Position numbers and translations under genes: made by a program. From Methyloversatilis universalis EHg5 (GTDB lineage Bacteria > Pseudomonadota > Gammaproteobacteria > Burkholderiales > Rhodocyclaceae), in the NCBI RefSeq assembly GCF_000378945.1, contig NZ_KB900539.1:3360122-3424121 (forward strand): a stretch of DNA of 64,000 nucleotides. Direction: 5' to 3'. Of this stretch, positions 48,714-57,937 are shown piece by piece; the first letter of the stretch is position 1, and each line of letters opens with the position of its first letter. Below the pieces are notes generated by a model. It saw only the letters and a list, made by a program, of their open reading frames with translations, made no database searches and was not told the DNA's origin.

Positions 48714-48859
48714 CGTAGTCATGGTGCAGCGCAATACGGACTGAGTGAATCAGTCGGTGATCGGGCTGCACACAAAATCAGGTGGCCTCGTGGGTGTCGG
48801 AGTTCTTGCCCGGTCGTGGTCGCTCTTTCAACACAAGTCAAGTATTGGAGATAACCACC

Positions 48860-49423
48860 ATGGCCTTTACCCCGGAAAACATCGCCGCCGCCAACAAGAA
48901 CGGCATCGAAGCCCTGCTGACCCTGGCCAACACCGCCTTCGCCAGCACCGAACGTCTGGCTGCGCTGAACCTGAACACCGCCCGTGCGCTGCTGGAAGAC
49001 AGCGTCGCCAACACCAAGACGCTGCTCGGCGCCAAGGACGTGCAGGACATCGTTTCGCTGCAGAGCGGCCTGGTGCAGCCGGCGATCGAGAAGGTCGTTG
49101 CCTACTCGCGCAGCGTCTATGAAATCGTGTCGCAGACCCAGGAAGAGCTGAGCAAGGTCGTCGAAGCTCAGGTCGGCGAAGTGAACAAGGTTGTCACCTC
49201 GACCCTGGACCAAGCCGCCAAGCAAGCTCCGGCTGGTTCGGACGTTGCCGTCGCCGCCGTGAAGTCGGCCATCGCCGCCGCCAACAGCGCCTACGACAGC
49301 ATCGCCAAGGCCACCAAGCAAGCCGTGGAACTGGCCGAAGCCAACGTGAATGCCGCGACCTCGGCCACCGTGCGTGCCGTCGGCGCCGCCAGCACCACCG
49401 CGAAGAAGAAGGCTGCTGCCTAA
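48860..49423 (+). CDS. phaP: Phasin (PHA granule-associated protein)
   Basis: Phasins coat polyhydroxyalkanoate granules. The 187-residue protein has the family start MAFTPENIAAANKNGIEALL, is nearly all amphipathic helix, and has the KDVQDIVSLQSGLVQPAIEKV phasin core (here split by eye at about 55-75). The C-terminus is Ala/Lys rich (TTAKKKAAA) as in many betaproteobacterial phasins. GGAG precedes the ATG at 48860; a longer frame from 48782 lacks a site. Other PHA genes (phaC, phaA, phaB) are not in the window. A strong terminator follows. Confidence 0.93.
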   Translation: MAFTPENIAAANKNGIEALLTLANTAFASTERLAALNLNTARALLEDSVANTKTLLGAKDVQDIVSLQSGLVQPAIEKVVAYSRSVYEIVSQTQEELSKVVEAQVGEVNKVVTSTLDQAAKQAPAGSDVAVAAVKSAIAAANSAYDSIAKATKQAVELAEANVNAATSATVRAVGAASTTAKKKAAA

Positions 49424-49443
49424 GTCTTCAGCACCTGCTGCAA

Positions 49444-49472
49444 GAAAAAGCCCCGCTCCGGCGGGGCTTTTT
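49444..49472. terminator. Strong bidirectional intrinsic terminator after the phasin
   Basis: GCCCCGC (49450-49456) and GCGGGGC (49461-49467) form a stem with a TCCG loop, flanked by AAAAA before and TTTTT after, so it can end both the phasin and the converging CinA-type transcripts. Confidence 0.9.
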
Positions 49473-49497
49473 CGTTGACGCGCCGGAACGCGTCCGG

Positions 49498-50247
49498 TCA
49501 GGCGTCCGGCGCGATCACCAGGCCGCGCTTGAGCACTTCGGCCCGCATCGCCGCCATCGCGGCGGGCACCGTGTCGGCGCTCCCCTTCGCGCCCAGTTCG
49601 ATATGCGGACCGGCATGCCGCGCATTACCGAAGCTGGGCAAGCTGAACACGGTCACGCCGTATTCGGTTTCGATGGCCTGCATCAGATCCAGCAGCCTGC
49701 TCTCGTGCGCATCGAACACGAACATCGACGCTTCCACCCAGTCACGGGTGTGGTGCAGATCGGCGTACTGCGTGTCCAGCACCCACTTCATCATCGGCCA
49801 CGCCATTTCCGGAAAGCCGGGCACGAAGTGATGGTGGCGGCAGCTGAAGCCCGGGATGCGGTTGAACGGATTCGGAATGATCTGGCTGCCGGCCGGAAAT
49901 TCGCCCAGTCGCAGACGGTTCTCGGTGGTTTCGGCGCCGAAGCGGGCGCGGATTTCTGCTTCCGCTTCCGGATGCAGCACGCAGTCCACACCCAGTGCGG
50001 CAGCGGCGGCCTGCCGCGTGTGGTCATCCGGCGTCACGCCGATTCCGCCGCAGGAGAACACGATGTCGTCGCTCGCAAACGAGCGGCGATAGGCTTCGAT
50101 CAGCCGCGGCCGCTCGTCGCCCAGGTAATGCACCCAGGACAGCTGAAGCCCGCGCTCGCCCAGCAGTTCGCGCACCTTGGCGAAATGCCCGTCCTGGCGA
50201 CGGCCGGACAGGATTTCGTCACCGATGATGTAGAGGCCGATGGCCAT
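49498..50247 (-). CDS. CinA/MoaB-type competence-damage-inducible domain protein
   Basis: The 249-residue protein is the molybdopterin-binding-like (MoaB/CinA N-terminal) domain: GLYIIGDEILSGRRQDGHF, VFSCGGIGVTPDDHTRQAAAAALG (normally GGLGPTxDD) and PGFPEMAWPMMKWVL. The C-terminal nicotinamide-nucleotide amidase domain of full CinA is absent. The substitution of GG-I-GVTPDDHT for the usual GGLGPT is typical of this stand-alone family. The ATG at 50247 has AGGAG 8 bases upstream, better than a GTG at 50256. The role is unclear; nucleotide pyrophosphatase activity is possible. Confidence 0.85.
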   Translation of the reverse strand: MAIGLYIIGDEILSGRRQDGHFAKVRELLGERGLQLSWVHYLGDERPRLIEAYRRSFASDDIVFSCGGIGVTPDDHTRQAAAAALGVDCVLHPEAEAEIRARFGAETTENRLRLGEFPAGSQIIPNPFNRIPGFSCRHHHFVPGFPEMAWPMMKWVLDTQYADLHHTRDWVEASMFVFDAHESRLLDLMQAIETEYGVTVFSLPSFGNARHAGPHIELGAKGSADTVPAAMAAMRAEVLKRGLVIAPDA

Positions 50248-50337
50248 TTCAAGCACTCCTTGCTGCCGCGGATTCTCGCGGCCGGTTGTGTGATGAAGGC
50301 GGTCCAGGCCGCCCTGATTGCGCCGGGGCCGGGCCGG

Positions 50338-51831
50338 TCAGAGACCCAGTTCGGACCACATCGCATCGACGCGTCGCTTCACGTCGGCATCCATCTCGAT
50401 CACTCTGCCCCACTCGCGGCTGGTTTCACCCGGCCATTTGTTGGTCGCGTCCAGACCCATCTTCGATCCGAGACCGGCGACCGGGCTGGCGAAGTCGAGA
50501 TAGTCGATCGGCGTGTTGTCGACGATGACGGTGTCGCGCTTCGCGTCCATGCGCGTGGTCATCGCCCAGATCACTTCCTGCCAGCTGCGGATGTCGATGT
50601 CCTCGTCCACCACGATGATGGTCTTGGTGTACATGAACTGGCGCAGGAAACTCCACACGCCGAACATGACCCGTTTGGCGTGGCCCGGGTACTGCTTGCG
50701 CATCGACACCACCGCCAGCCGGTATGAACAGCCTTCCGGCGGCAGGTAGAAGTCGGTGATTTCCGGAAACTGCTTCTGCAGCAGCGGCACGAACACCTCG
50801 TTCAGCGCCACGCCCAGCATCGCAGGTTCATCCGGCGGCTTGCCGGTGTAGGTGGAGTGGTAGATCGGATCGCGCCGCATCGTGATGCGGGTGATCGTGA
50901 ATACCGGGAATTCGGCGACTTCGTTGTAGTAGCCGGTGTGATCGCCGAACGGGCCCTCGGGCGCGTGTTCGTAACCGGACGGGTGGTTCGCGTCCGGCCG
51001 CAGTTCGCCCTCAAGCACGATCTCCGCGCTGGCCGGCACATCGAGGTCGTTGCCGATGCACTTCACCAGTTCGGTGCGGCTGCCGCGCAGCAGGCCGGCG
51101 AACTGGTACTCGGACAGCGTGTCCGGCACCGGCGTCACCGCCCCCAGTATGGTGGCCGGGTCGCAGCCCAGCACCACCGACACCGGGAAGGGCGTTCCCG
51201 GAAACCTGCGCGCGTGATCGCGGAAATCCAGCGCACCGCCGCGATGGGCCAGCCAGCGCATGATCACCCGGTTGCGGCCGATCACCTGCTGACGGTAGAT
51301 GCCGAGGTTCTGCCGCTTCTTGTCCGGACCGCGGGTCACCACCAGACCCCAGGTGATCAGCGGCGCGGCGTCGCCAGGCCAGCAGTGCTGCACCGGCAGC
51401 GCGCCGAGGTCGACATCCGGCCCTTCGATCACGACCGTCTGGCAGGGCGCGGACGACACCTTCTTCGGCGCCATCGAGAACACCTGCTTCAGCATGGGCA
51501 GCTTGTCCCAGGCGTCCTTCAGGCCCTTGGGCGGTTCCGGTTCCTTCAGCATGGACAGCGTGCGGCCGATGTCGCGCAGCGCTTCCGCCCACCTGTCGCC
51601 GCTGACACCCATGCCGAGCGCGACCCGCCCGGGCGTGCCGAACAGATTGCCCAGCACCGGCATCCGGTGCCCGGTCGGCTGTTCGAACAGCACCGCCGGC
51701 CCCTGCGCGCGCAGCACGCGGTCGCAGATTTCGGTCATTTCGAGGTGAGGCGACACCGGACGCGCGACGCGCTTCAGTTCGCCCTTCTTTTCAAGCTGCG
51801 CGATGAAGTCGCGCAAATCGGTGTATTTCAT
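50338..51831 (-). CDS. ubiD: 4-hydroxy-3-polyprenylbenzoate decarboxylase UbiD
   Basis: UbiD decarboxylates a prenylated hydroxybenzoate in ubiquinone synthesis, using prenylated FMN made by UbiX (not in the window). The 497-residue protein has [49 protein letters not shown] with a catalytic Glu, [32 protein letters not shown] and [21 protein letters not shown] chose the ATG at 51831; the longer frame has no conserved sequence. It is probably monocistronic. Confidence 0.96.
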   Translation of the reverse strand: MKYTDLRDFIAQLEKKGELKRVARPVSPHLEMTEICDRVLRAQGPAVLFEQPTGHRMPVLGNLFGTPGRVALGMGVSGDRWAEALRDIGRTLSMLKEPEPPKGLKDAWDKLPMLKQVFSMAPKKVSSAPCQTVVIEGPDVDLGALPVQHCWPGDAAPLITWGLVVTRGPDKKRQNLGIYRQQVIGRNRVIMRWLAHRGGALDFRDHARRFPGTPFPVSVVLGCDPATILGAVTPVPDTLSEYQFAGLLRGSRTELVKCIGNDLDVPASAEIVLEGELRPDANHPSGYEHAPEGPFGDHTGYYNEVAEFPVFTITRITMRRDPIYHSTYTGKPPDEPAMLGVALNEVFVPLLQKQFPEITDFYLPPEGCSYRLAVVSMRKQYPGHAKRVMFGVWSFLRQFMYTKTIIVVDEDIDIRSWQEVIWAMTTRMDAKRDTVIVDNTPIDYLDFASPVAGLGSKMGLDATNKWPGETSREWGRVIEMDADVKRRVDAMWSELGL

Positions 51832-52007
51832 TCTGTATTCCGGCTCGGCTCGCGGCCGATGGTAAGCGAGAACACGCCCTCGGCGCAGCGCCCGCCGACA
51901 CTGACCGGCCGCGGCGCGCAGCGTTCCGGTCGACTGTCTCAGGCCGGCCGGCAACCGGACACCTTCATGACTGTCAGAATGCGCGTCCCGCACTTCACGA
52001 CCGCACC

Positions 52008-52910
52008 ATGATTGCCTGGTACGCAGACCACTTCGTGCTGCCGCTGCCCGAAACCCACCGCTTCCCGATGGCGAAGTACCGCCAGCTGCGCGAGCGGGTG
52101 GCGGCCGAACTGCCGGATGTCGAACTGCGCGAACCTGCCGCGGCCACCGACGCCGAACTGTGCCGCGCGCACGACGCAGGCTATGTCGACCGCGCCAGCC
52201 GCGGCGAACTGAGCGTGAACGAAATCCGCACCATAGGCTTCCCGTGGTCACCGGAAATGATCGAGCGTTCGCGCCGCTCGGCCGGCGCCACGATGAGCGC
52301 CTGCCGCACCGCGCTGCGCGAGGGCGTGTCGGCGAATCTGGCCGGTGGCACCCATCACGCCAAGCACGCCAGCGGCGCCGGCTACTGCGTGTTCAACGAC
52401 GCCGCGGTCGCCACCCGCATGCTGCAGGCCGAATGCGGCATCGCGCGGGTGGCCATCGTCGATCTCGACGTGCATCAGGGCGACGGCACCGCCGACATCC
52501 TGGGCGACGCGGAAGACGTATTCACGCTGTCGCTGCACGGCGACCGCAACTTCCCCTTTCGCAAGGAAGTGAGCCACCTCGACGTCGCGCTGCCCGACGA
52601 CACCGGCGACCAGGCCTACCTCGCCGCGCTGGACCAGGCGCTGACGACGATGAGCCGGCGTTTCGATCCGCAGTTCGTCATCTACCTCGCCGGTGCCGAC
52701 CCGTTCGAGGGCGACCGGCTCGGCCGGCTCAAGCTCACCCGCGCCGGGCTGGCGGCGCGCGACGCCCGCGTGTTCGACTTCTGCCGCCGACGCGAACTGC
52801 CGCTGGCGGTCACCATGGCCGGTGGCTACGCCGAACGGATCGAGGACATCGTCGCCATCCACTTCGCCACGATCTCCGCCGCACGCACGCTGCACCGCCC
52901 CGCTTCCTGA
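52008..52910 (+). CDS. Histone-deacetylase-fold (acetoin utilisation/acetylpolyamine) deacylase
   Basis: The 300-residue arginase-fold deacylase has [19 protein letters not shown] (catalytic His pair), [10 protein letters not shown] (zinc Asp/His) and [19 protein letters not shown] (zinc Asp), and ends [15 protein letters not shown]. Bacterial members remove acetyl groups from polyamines, proteins or other amides. The substrate cannot be told. All zinc and His-Asp dyad residues are present. It starts 176 bases divergent from ubiD and probably has its own promoter. Confidence 0.93.
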   Translation: MIAWYADHFVLPLPETHRFPMAKYRQLRERVAAELPDVELREPAAATDAELCRAHDAGYVDRASRGELSVNEIRTIGFPWSPEMIERSRRSAGATMSACRTALREGVSANLAGGTHHAKHASGAGYCVFNDAAVATRMLQAECGIARVAIVDLDVHQGDGTADILGDAEDVFTLSLHGDRNFPFRKEVSHLDVALPDDTGDQAYLAALDQALTTMSRRFDPQFVIYLAGADPFEGDRLGRLKLTRAGLAARDARVFDFCRRRELPLAVTMAGGYAERIEDIVAIHFATISAARTLHRPAS

Positions 52911-53021
52911 GGGGCCTCTCCGCACCCGGTTGACGCACCTGCCCCGCTTTCTGGTAACTTGCGCGCCTGATATATGACATATGAATATATCTGCCATCCA
53001 TCCTGCGGAGGAGTCCCGTCG

Positions 53022-53690
53022 ATGAACACCCGAAATTTCGGCAGCGCGCTTGCGTTCGCCCTGCTCGCGACGGGCTGCGCCGCGCCGCACAGCGAAACGC
53101 CGCTGGCCACCAATTTCCCGACCAGCAAACAACCAAAGGTGCAGGCAGCAGGCCACTGGGCCGCCATCGCACAGGACGTGGCGCGCCAGATCTCGCGTGA
53201 CCTCGGCGACAGCGGGCCGCTGCACGTGCAGGAAAGCCGCGCCCCCAGCGAATTCGAGCGCGCCTTTTCGCGTCAGCTGGTGTCGGCACTGATGGCCGAA
53301 GGCCGCAGCGTGAGCCGCAGCCCGGACGCAGCGAAGGTGCTGGCCTTCGAAACGCAGACCGTGCGCTTTTCGCCGGACCGCTTTCAGAACCGCCAGGTCG
53401 GCGGGCTCACGCTGATCGCCGGCGGCCTGTGGGCGCTGGCCGCAGTCGATGCCAGCGCCGCCGGCGTGGCCACCGCCGGCGCCGTCGCCTACGACGGGCA
53501 CCAGGCCCTCACTTCGGAATTCGCCCGTGGCGACACACCGGCCAACGAAATCCTGATCACCGTGCATGTGAGCGAAGGCGACCGCTACATCGCCCATCGC
53601 AGTCTGGTCTATTACGCGGCCGACACCGACCGCAGGCTGTACGAAGGCGGCAACGGCGTGCAGGCCGTCCATCTGAAGGGAGGGCAGTGA
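53022..53690 (+). CDS. Predicted lipoprotein preceding a FlgO-like gene
   Basis: The 222-residue product has a lipoprotein signal (LLATGC, Cys near residue 19), a polar middle with LVSALMAEGRSVSRSPDAAKVLAFETQTV, and a short hydrophobic Gly/Ala stretch (about 128-155). GGAGGAG precedes the ATG at 53022. It is 1 base from the FlgO-like gene. The arrangement resembles the FlgO/FlgT-type outer-membrane lipoprotein groups. The family is not recognised. It is probably an outer-membrane lipoprotein working with its neighbour. Confidence 0.75.
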   Translation: MNTRNFGSALAFALLATGCAAPHSETPLATNFPTSKQPKVQAAGHWAAIAQDVARQISRDLGDSGPLHVQESRAPSEFERAFSRQLVSALMAEGRSVSRSPDAAKVLAFETQTVRFSPDRFQNRQVGGLTLIAGGLWALAAVDASAAGVATAGAVAYDGHQALTSEFARGDTPANEILITVHVSEGDRYIAHRSLVYYAADTDRRLYEGGNGVQAVHLKGGQ

Positions 53691-53691
53691 C

Positions 53692-54243
53692 ATGCGCCGT
53701 TCAAGCCGACTGAGCGCCCTGATCTGCTGCGTCGCGCTGTGCGCGGCCGGCTGCACACCGGCCGTCAAGCCCGATCCCACCTATGACGAAGCGGCCGCCG
53801 ACCGCTTCGTGCCGACCAACTACCGCGCCGCCGACGCGCTGATCGCGCAGATCGGTGACCGGGTCGGCCCGGGCAATCCGCTCATCATCGCCACCGTGGT
53901 GAACATCGACGCGCTGGACCAGTCTTCCACACTCGGCCGACTGGTGTCGGAACAGGTGTCGTCGCGCTTTTCGCGCGCCGGCTATCACATGGTGGAAATG
54001 AAGTTCCGCAACAGCGTCTATGTCCGCCAGAACCAGGGCGAACTGATGCTCACCCGCGAAATCAAGGATCTGGCGGTGAGCCACCAGGCACGGGCGGTCA
54101 TCGTCGGCACCTATGGCGCCAGCGAGGACCGGGTGTTCCTGAACCTGAAGGTGATCGACCCGGCCAGCAATGTCGCGCTGGCGGCGCACGATTACGTGCT
54201 GCCGCGCGACACCGCGATGAAGGCGCTGCTGCGCAGTCGCTGA
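53692..54243 (+). CDS. FlgO-family outer-membrane lipoprotein
   Basis: The 183-residue product has a lipobox CAAGC (Cys21), FVPTNYRAADALIAQIG, PLIIATVVNID, STLGRLVSEQVSSRFSRAGYHMVE, and GELMLTREIKDLA, the pattern of the FlgO domain. Vibrio FlgO is linked to the flagellar outer-membrane base, but many relatives are outside flagellar loci, and no flagellar gene lies here. It begins 1 base after the preceding lipoprotein stop, so they form an operon. Confidence 0.85.
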   Translation: MRRSSRLSALICCVALCAAGCTPAVKPDPTYDEAAADRFVPTNYRAADALIAQIGDRVGPGNPLIIATVVNIDALDQSSTLGRLVSEQVSSRFSRAGYHMVEMKFRNSVYVRQNQGELMLTREIKDLAVSHQARAVIVGTYGASEDRVFLNLKVIDPASNVALAAHDYVLPRDTAMKALLRSR

Positions 54244-54274
54244 CGGCACTCGCCCGCCGGCGCAGGCCGGCGCT

Positions 54275-55180
54275 TCAGCGGCCGCGCAGCCACCGCAGGC
54301 CGAGCGGCCACAGCGTGCGCTGCATGTCGGCGTGGAAGGGCGCGAAATGGCCGATCTTCGTGAGGCCGAAGCGCGCCGGCAGGAACTGCACGCGGCGGGT
54401 GCGGGCGGCGGTGAACCAGTCCAGCAGACGCTGCATCGCCGCCGGCGTGGCGTACGGGTCGTCCGACGACGCGCAGGCCAGTACCTGACCGCGGTAGGCC
54501 GCGAAAGCCGCCCGCGCCGCCTCGCCGTCCGGCGCACCGGCGGCGCCGGGCAGCCAGCGGTAAAGGCGGTCGAATTCAGGCCACAGCCGCAGCCCCCATT
54601 CAAGCGCCACGCCGCGCGGCAGGTCTTCCAGCCAGCCCAGACGCTTGCCCGGGAAGTAACCGAGCAGCAGCGCCAGCAGCGGCATCAGCAGATGCCAGCG
54701 CAGCAGATAGCCCAAGCGCTCGCGCGGCGCGTAGTCCGGCCAGTAGGCGTACTGCGAGCCGACCAGCAGCAGCCGCGCCAGCCGGGTGCTGGACGGCGCC
54801 GAACCCAGGCAGAAGCCGCCGATGCTGTGGCCGACGCCGACCAGCGTGCGACCGGGGAAGCGCGCCGACAGCCAGCGGATGGCGGCGTCGGCGTCGAGCG
54901 CGCCCCAGTCGTGCTTGGTCGCACGCAGGCCGCGCAGGCTGCCGTACCGGCTGTCGCCGATGCCGCGGTAGTCGAAGGTCATGGCAGGCAGTCCGTGCGC
55001 CGCCAGCCAGGCGGCGAACCGGCCGTAGTAACGGGCGGCCACACCGGTCGCACAGCAGATCACCACCGCCGGACGGCTGCCGTCATCCGATGCCGGACAC
55101 CACAGACGGCCGTGCAGCAGATAGCCGTCGGCAGCGTGAAATTCGACCGGCTGAGGCGCGCCCGGCTCCACACGCGTCAT
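54275..55180 (-). CDS. Alpha/beta hydrolase (serine hydrolase)
   Basis: The 301-residue protein has an alpha/beta-hydrolase fold: PVEFHAADGYLLHGRLWCP, CCATGVAARYYGRFAAWL, the nucleophile elbow GVGHSIGG (about residue 120), and a late KIGHFAPFHAD with the catalytic His. An internal hydrophobic stretch (LLRWHLLMPLLALLLG) may be a lid or membrane contact. It overlaps the DinB gene (ATGA). The substrate is unknown. Confidence 0.85.
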   Translation of the reverse strand: MTRVEPGAPQPVEFHAADGYLLHGRLWCPASDDGSRPAVVICCATGVAARYYGRFAAWLAAHGLPAMTFDYRGIGDSRYGSLRGLRATKHDWGALDADAAIRWLSARFPGRTLVGVGHSIGGFCLGSAPSSTRLARLLLVGSQYAYWPDYAPRERLGYLLRWHLLMPLLALLLGYFPGKRLGWLEDLPRGVALEWGLRLWPEFDRLYRWLPGAAGAPDGEAARAAFAAYRGQVLACASSDDPYATPAAMQRLLDWFTAARTRRVQFLPARFGLTKIGHFAPFHADMQRTLWPLGLRWLRGR

Positions 55181-55686
55181 GCGGCCAGCCCCGCATCCAG
55201 CCGCAGGAAGTACACGTAATCCATCTCCGGTGCCGGCAGGCCGAGCCGGGTGATGACCGCCGACATCTGGCCGCGATGGTGGGTGCCGTGGTTGAACACG
55301 TGCAGCAGCGTGCCGGCCCAGGGCGTGTCGCAGGCAACGCCGGCCATGTTCGGGTAGCGCAGGCGGGACGCCAGCTGCGCGTCGTCCGCTGTCTCGATCA
55401 GCGACGGCCAGCGCGCGGACTGGCTGCGCACCCGCGCGGCCAGCGCGGCGCGATCCGTCTCCACTTCGTCCGCCAGCGAGGTCGCCGCGAAAGGCGATCC
55501 GGTGAAGCGGCCATACCAGATCAGGTCAGCCAGCAGCAGGTGATTCAGCGTGCCATGCAGGCTGCGGAAGAACAGGCCGTGATCGGCCCGGTAGTCGGCG
55601 TCGCTGATCCCGTCGAGCGCGGCGAGCAGACGCTCGCCGGCCCAGGCGTGGTAGCGGGCCATGCTCAGGCTGTGGGCTTTCATCAT
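55177..55686 (-). CDS. DinB-family four-helix metal-binding protein
   Basis: The 169-residue product matches DinB/YfiT-like damage-inducible proteins: MARYHAWAGERLLAAL, HGTLNHLLLADLIWYGRF and HVFNHGTHHRGQMSAVI. The three His sets form a metal site as in bacillithiol/mycothiol-dependent transferases; the thiol here is not known. Two Met codons start the frame; either 55686 or 55683 may be used. It overlaps the hydrolase gene downstream and lies 35 bases after the DUF1127 gene. Confidence 0.92.
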   Translation of the reverse strand: MMKAHSLSMARYHAWAGERLLAALDGISDADYRADHGLFFRSLHGTLNHLLLADLIWYGRFTGSPFAATSLADEVETDRAALAARVRSQSARWPSLIETADDAQLASRLRYPNMAGVACDTPWAGTLLHVFNHGTHHRGQMSAVITRLGLPAPEMDYVYFLRLDAGLAA

Positions 55687-55721
55687 GTCGGATTCGGGGG
55701 CAGACCGGACGCGGAAAGGTA

Positions 55722-55916
55722 TCAGTGGATGCGGGCGTGCGGGCCGGCCGGCTCGTCGAAGCGCCCGGCCAGCACCGACGGAATGTCGGAGCGGCCCAGC
55801 CCAAGATCGCGCAGCTGCAGATCGTCCATCGCCCGCAATTCTGCCCGGGCGCGGCGGCGGCTGCGCGCCTCAGCCACGCGTCGCCGCAGGCTACACCACC
55901 AGTCTTGAGCGGACAT
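55722..55916 (-). CDS. DUF1127 small Arg-rich protein
   Basis: The 64-residue product has the DUF1127 pattern RRARAELRAMDDLQLRDLGLGRSDI. Such proteins, including small stress-linked ones, bind RNA or regulate phosphate and carbon traits in alphaproteobacteria; the role here is unknown. AGGAGGT precedes the ATG at 55916 (an earlier in-frame ATG lies inside the tautomerase gene). Its start overlaps the tautomerase stop by 26 bases. Confidence 0.85.
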   Translation of the reverse strand: MSAQDWWCSLRRRVAEARSRRRARAELRAMDDLQLRDLGLGRSDIPSVLAGRFDEPAGPHARIH

Positions 55917-56286
55917 GGCGCACCTCCTGGGTCTCTCCGGCATAGCCCCACGAATCGGCCGGCAGATCGCTCACCACGATGTAACTGGCCGGATGCAGCG
56001 GGCCGACCAGTTCGTCCAGCGACTGCCACACCGCGGCAATGTAGTTCGCCTTCTCCGGCTTGGTATTGGTGCCGGCGGTCACCCGCACTTCGAGATGGAA
56101 GGCGGTGAGCGCACCACCCACCGGCTCGGCGCCAACCGACCAGTGCTCGACGTGACCGAGCGCCAGCGCGGTCAGCTCACGCTTCTTGCCCAGCACTTCG
56201 GCCGTCAGGTCGGTGACCGCACGGACGACGGCCAGTCGGGTTTCCGCGTCCAGCGGGCGGGACAGATTCAGCGTAATCATCGGCAT
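55891..56286 (-). CDS. 4-oxalocrotonate tautomerase-family protein
   Basis: The 131-residue product starts MPMITLNLS, so after Met removal a catalytic Pro would be N-terminal, as in the tautomerase superfamily. The double-length size fits MSAD/cis-CaaD-type members. The substrate is unknown. It leads a run of tautomerase, DUF1127, DinB and hydrolase, divergent from a MocR-type regulator with operator-like repeats in the intergenic region, which points to control of this run by that regulator. Confidence 0.85.
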   Translation of the reverse strand: MPMITLNLSRPLDAETRLAVVRAVTDLTAEVLGKKRELTALALGHVEHWSVGAEPVGGALTAFHLEVRVTAGTNTKPEKANYIAAVWQSLDELVGPLHPASYIVVSDLPADSWGYAGETQEVRHVRSRLVV

Positions 56287-56327
56287 GGCGGCGTCTCCGT
56301 ATGGGATGCCGAATCATGCCGCCCGCA

Positions 56328-56450
56328 ACTGTGCCGATGAATGCACAGAAAAAACACATTGAACCGACACAGTCACTCTCAATCTCCGACTGTACCGAAG
56401 CGGCAGCACCTCAACTGTACCGATTCATTGATTGACCCTCGCAGTACAGT
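56328..56450. promoter_or_regulatory. Repeated operator-like sites of the divergent MocR regulator
   Basis: ACTGTACCGA occurs at 56389-56398 and 56414-56423 (25 bases apart), ACTGTGCCGA at 56328-56337 (one change), and ACTGTACTG in inverted orientation at 56450-56442. Spaced direct repeats plus an inverted copy are typical of MocR-family operators. The first copy lies near the tautomerase promoter and the last overlaps a likely -10 of the regulator gene, so both directions may be controlled. Confidence 0.7.
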
Positions 56451-56485
56451 AATGGCCGTCAAGCCCTCGCCGGAAAGGACGCCGC

Positions 56486-57937
56486 ATGAACCGCTACGAA
56501 CAACTGGCCGACCGGCTGCGCGCGGACATCCGCGCCGGCCTGTATCCACCGGGCCAGCGCCTGCCGTCGGTGCGGCGCATCGCGACCCAGCAGGGGCTGA
56601 GCATCGCCACCTGCATTTCCGCCTACCGCAAGCTGGAGGCGCAGGGCTGGCTGGAGGCACGACCCCAGTCCGGCTTCTATGCCCGCACGCCGGAAGCGCT
56701 GCCGCCGCGCGCCCACCAGACCTGCGACGACGAATGTCCGGGCGAGGTCAGCATGTCGGAACGTGTGGCGCAGGTGCTGCGCGCATCGCACCGCGAAGAT
56801 CTGGTGGTGTTCAGCACCGCCATCCCGCACCCGGACTTTCAGCCGGTGAAGGACGTGCGCGCCAGCCTCAGCCGTGCGCTGCGCGCCGACGATGCCGGCA
56901 GCGCGCGCTACGGCGAATTCATCGGCGAAGAAGCGCTGCGGGTGCAGATCGCCCGCCGCGCGGTCGAATCCGGCTGCCAGATCCATCCCGACGACATCGT
57001 CATCACTACCGGCTGCCAGGAGGCGCTGACGCTGGCGCTGCGCGCCACCACCCAGCCGGGCGACATCGTGGCCATCGAATCGCCCGCCTTCTTCGGCACG
57101 CTGCAGCTGATCGAATCGCTGGGCCTGAAGGCGCTGGAAATTCCGACCGACACCCAGACCGGTCTCAGTCCGGACGCACTGGAACTGGCACTGGAGAAGT
57201 GGCCGATCAAGGCCTGCCTCGCCTGCACCAGCTTCAGCAACCCGAGTGGCGCGCTGATGCCGGACGCGAACAAGCGGCGCATCGTGCAGATGCTGTCATC
57301 GCGCGGCATCGCGCTGATCGAGGACGACATCTATGGCGAACTGGCGCACGACGGCGAGCGGCCGCGGGTCGCCAAGGCCTGGGACCGCACCGGCCACGTG
57401 CTGCTGTGTTCGTCCTTTTCCAAGACGCTGGCACCCGGGCTGCGGGTGGGCTGGATCGTCGCCGGGCGCTGGCGGCGCGACGTCGAGCGGCTGAAGTACG
57501 GCTCGACCATGGCCACCGCGCTGCTGCCCCAGCGCGCACTGGCCGACTATCTGTCCACCGGCCGCTGGGAACGTCACCTCGCGCGCATCCGCCGCCAGTA
57601 CGCGGAACAGATGGAGCGCATGCAGACCGCGATCGCCCGTCACTTCCCCGCCGGCACCCGGTGCACCCGGCCGGCCGGCGGCTTCATCCTGTGGGTGGAA
57701 CTGCCGGACCATGTCGACGCGCTGGCACTTCAGGCCAAAGGGCTGGCCGCCGGCGTCAGCGTAGCGCCCGGGCCGCTGTTTTCGCCCCAGGGCAAGTACC
57801 GCAACTGCATCCGCCTCATGTGCGCGGTACGCTGGGACGCACGGATCGACGCCGCGATGGCGGCGCTGGGCTCACTCGCCGGTCAGATCGGCCCGCCCGG
57901 CTCGATGCACCTTAATTCTTCGGCAACGAAGAATTAA
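56486..57937 (+). CDS. MocR-type GntR/aminotransferase-like transcription regulator
   Basis: The 483-residue protein has an N-terminal winged helix (PPGQRLPSVRRIATQQGLS, YRKLEAQGWLEARPQSGFY, about 1-75) and a fold-type-I aminotransferase-like domain with TTGCQEALTLALRATTQPGD, SNPSGALMP, DDIYGEL, and the PLP lysine in SSFSKTLAPGLRVGW. PLP binding should be intact. MocR regulators sense PLP, amino acids or related amines. GGAAAGGA precedes the ATG. The last codons form part of a perfect hairpin at 57912-57937. Confidence 0.93.
   Translation: MNRYEQLADRLRADIRAGLYPPGQRLPSVRRIATQQGLSIATCISAYRKLEAQGWLEARPQSGFYARTPEALPPRAHQTCDDECPGEVSMSERVAQVLRASHREDLVVFSTAIPHPDFQPVKDVRASLSRALRADDAGSARYGEFIGEEALRVQIARRAVESGCQIHPDDIVITTGCQEALTLALRATTQPGDIVAIESPAFFGTLQLIESLGLKALEIPTDTQTGLSPDALELALEKWPIKACLACTSFSNPSGALMPDANKRRIVQMLSSRGIALIEDDIYGELAHDGERPRVAKAWDRTGHVLLCSSFSKTLAPGLRVGWIVAGRWRRDVERLKYGSTMATALLPQRALADYLSTGRWERHLARIRRQYAEQMERMQTAIARHFPAGTRCTRPAGGFILWVELPDHVDALALQAKGLAAGVSVAPGPLFSPQGKYRNCIRLMCAVRWDARIDAAMAALGSLAGQIGPPGSMHLNSSATKN

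Larger units (their letters stand above)
48555..48859. other. Intergenic region with phasin promoter and long leader
   Basis: These 305 bases are A+T-rich in their middle (48601-48720), unlike the flanks. They hold the consensus promoter and the operator-like repeat listed below, then a leader of about 140 bases to the phasin ATG. Short frames that cross it show no ribosome site or conserved sequence. No terminator was seen after the fructosamine kinase gene. Confidence 0.7.
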
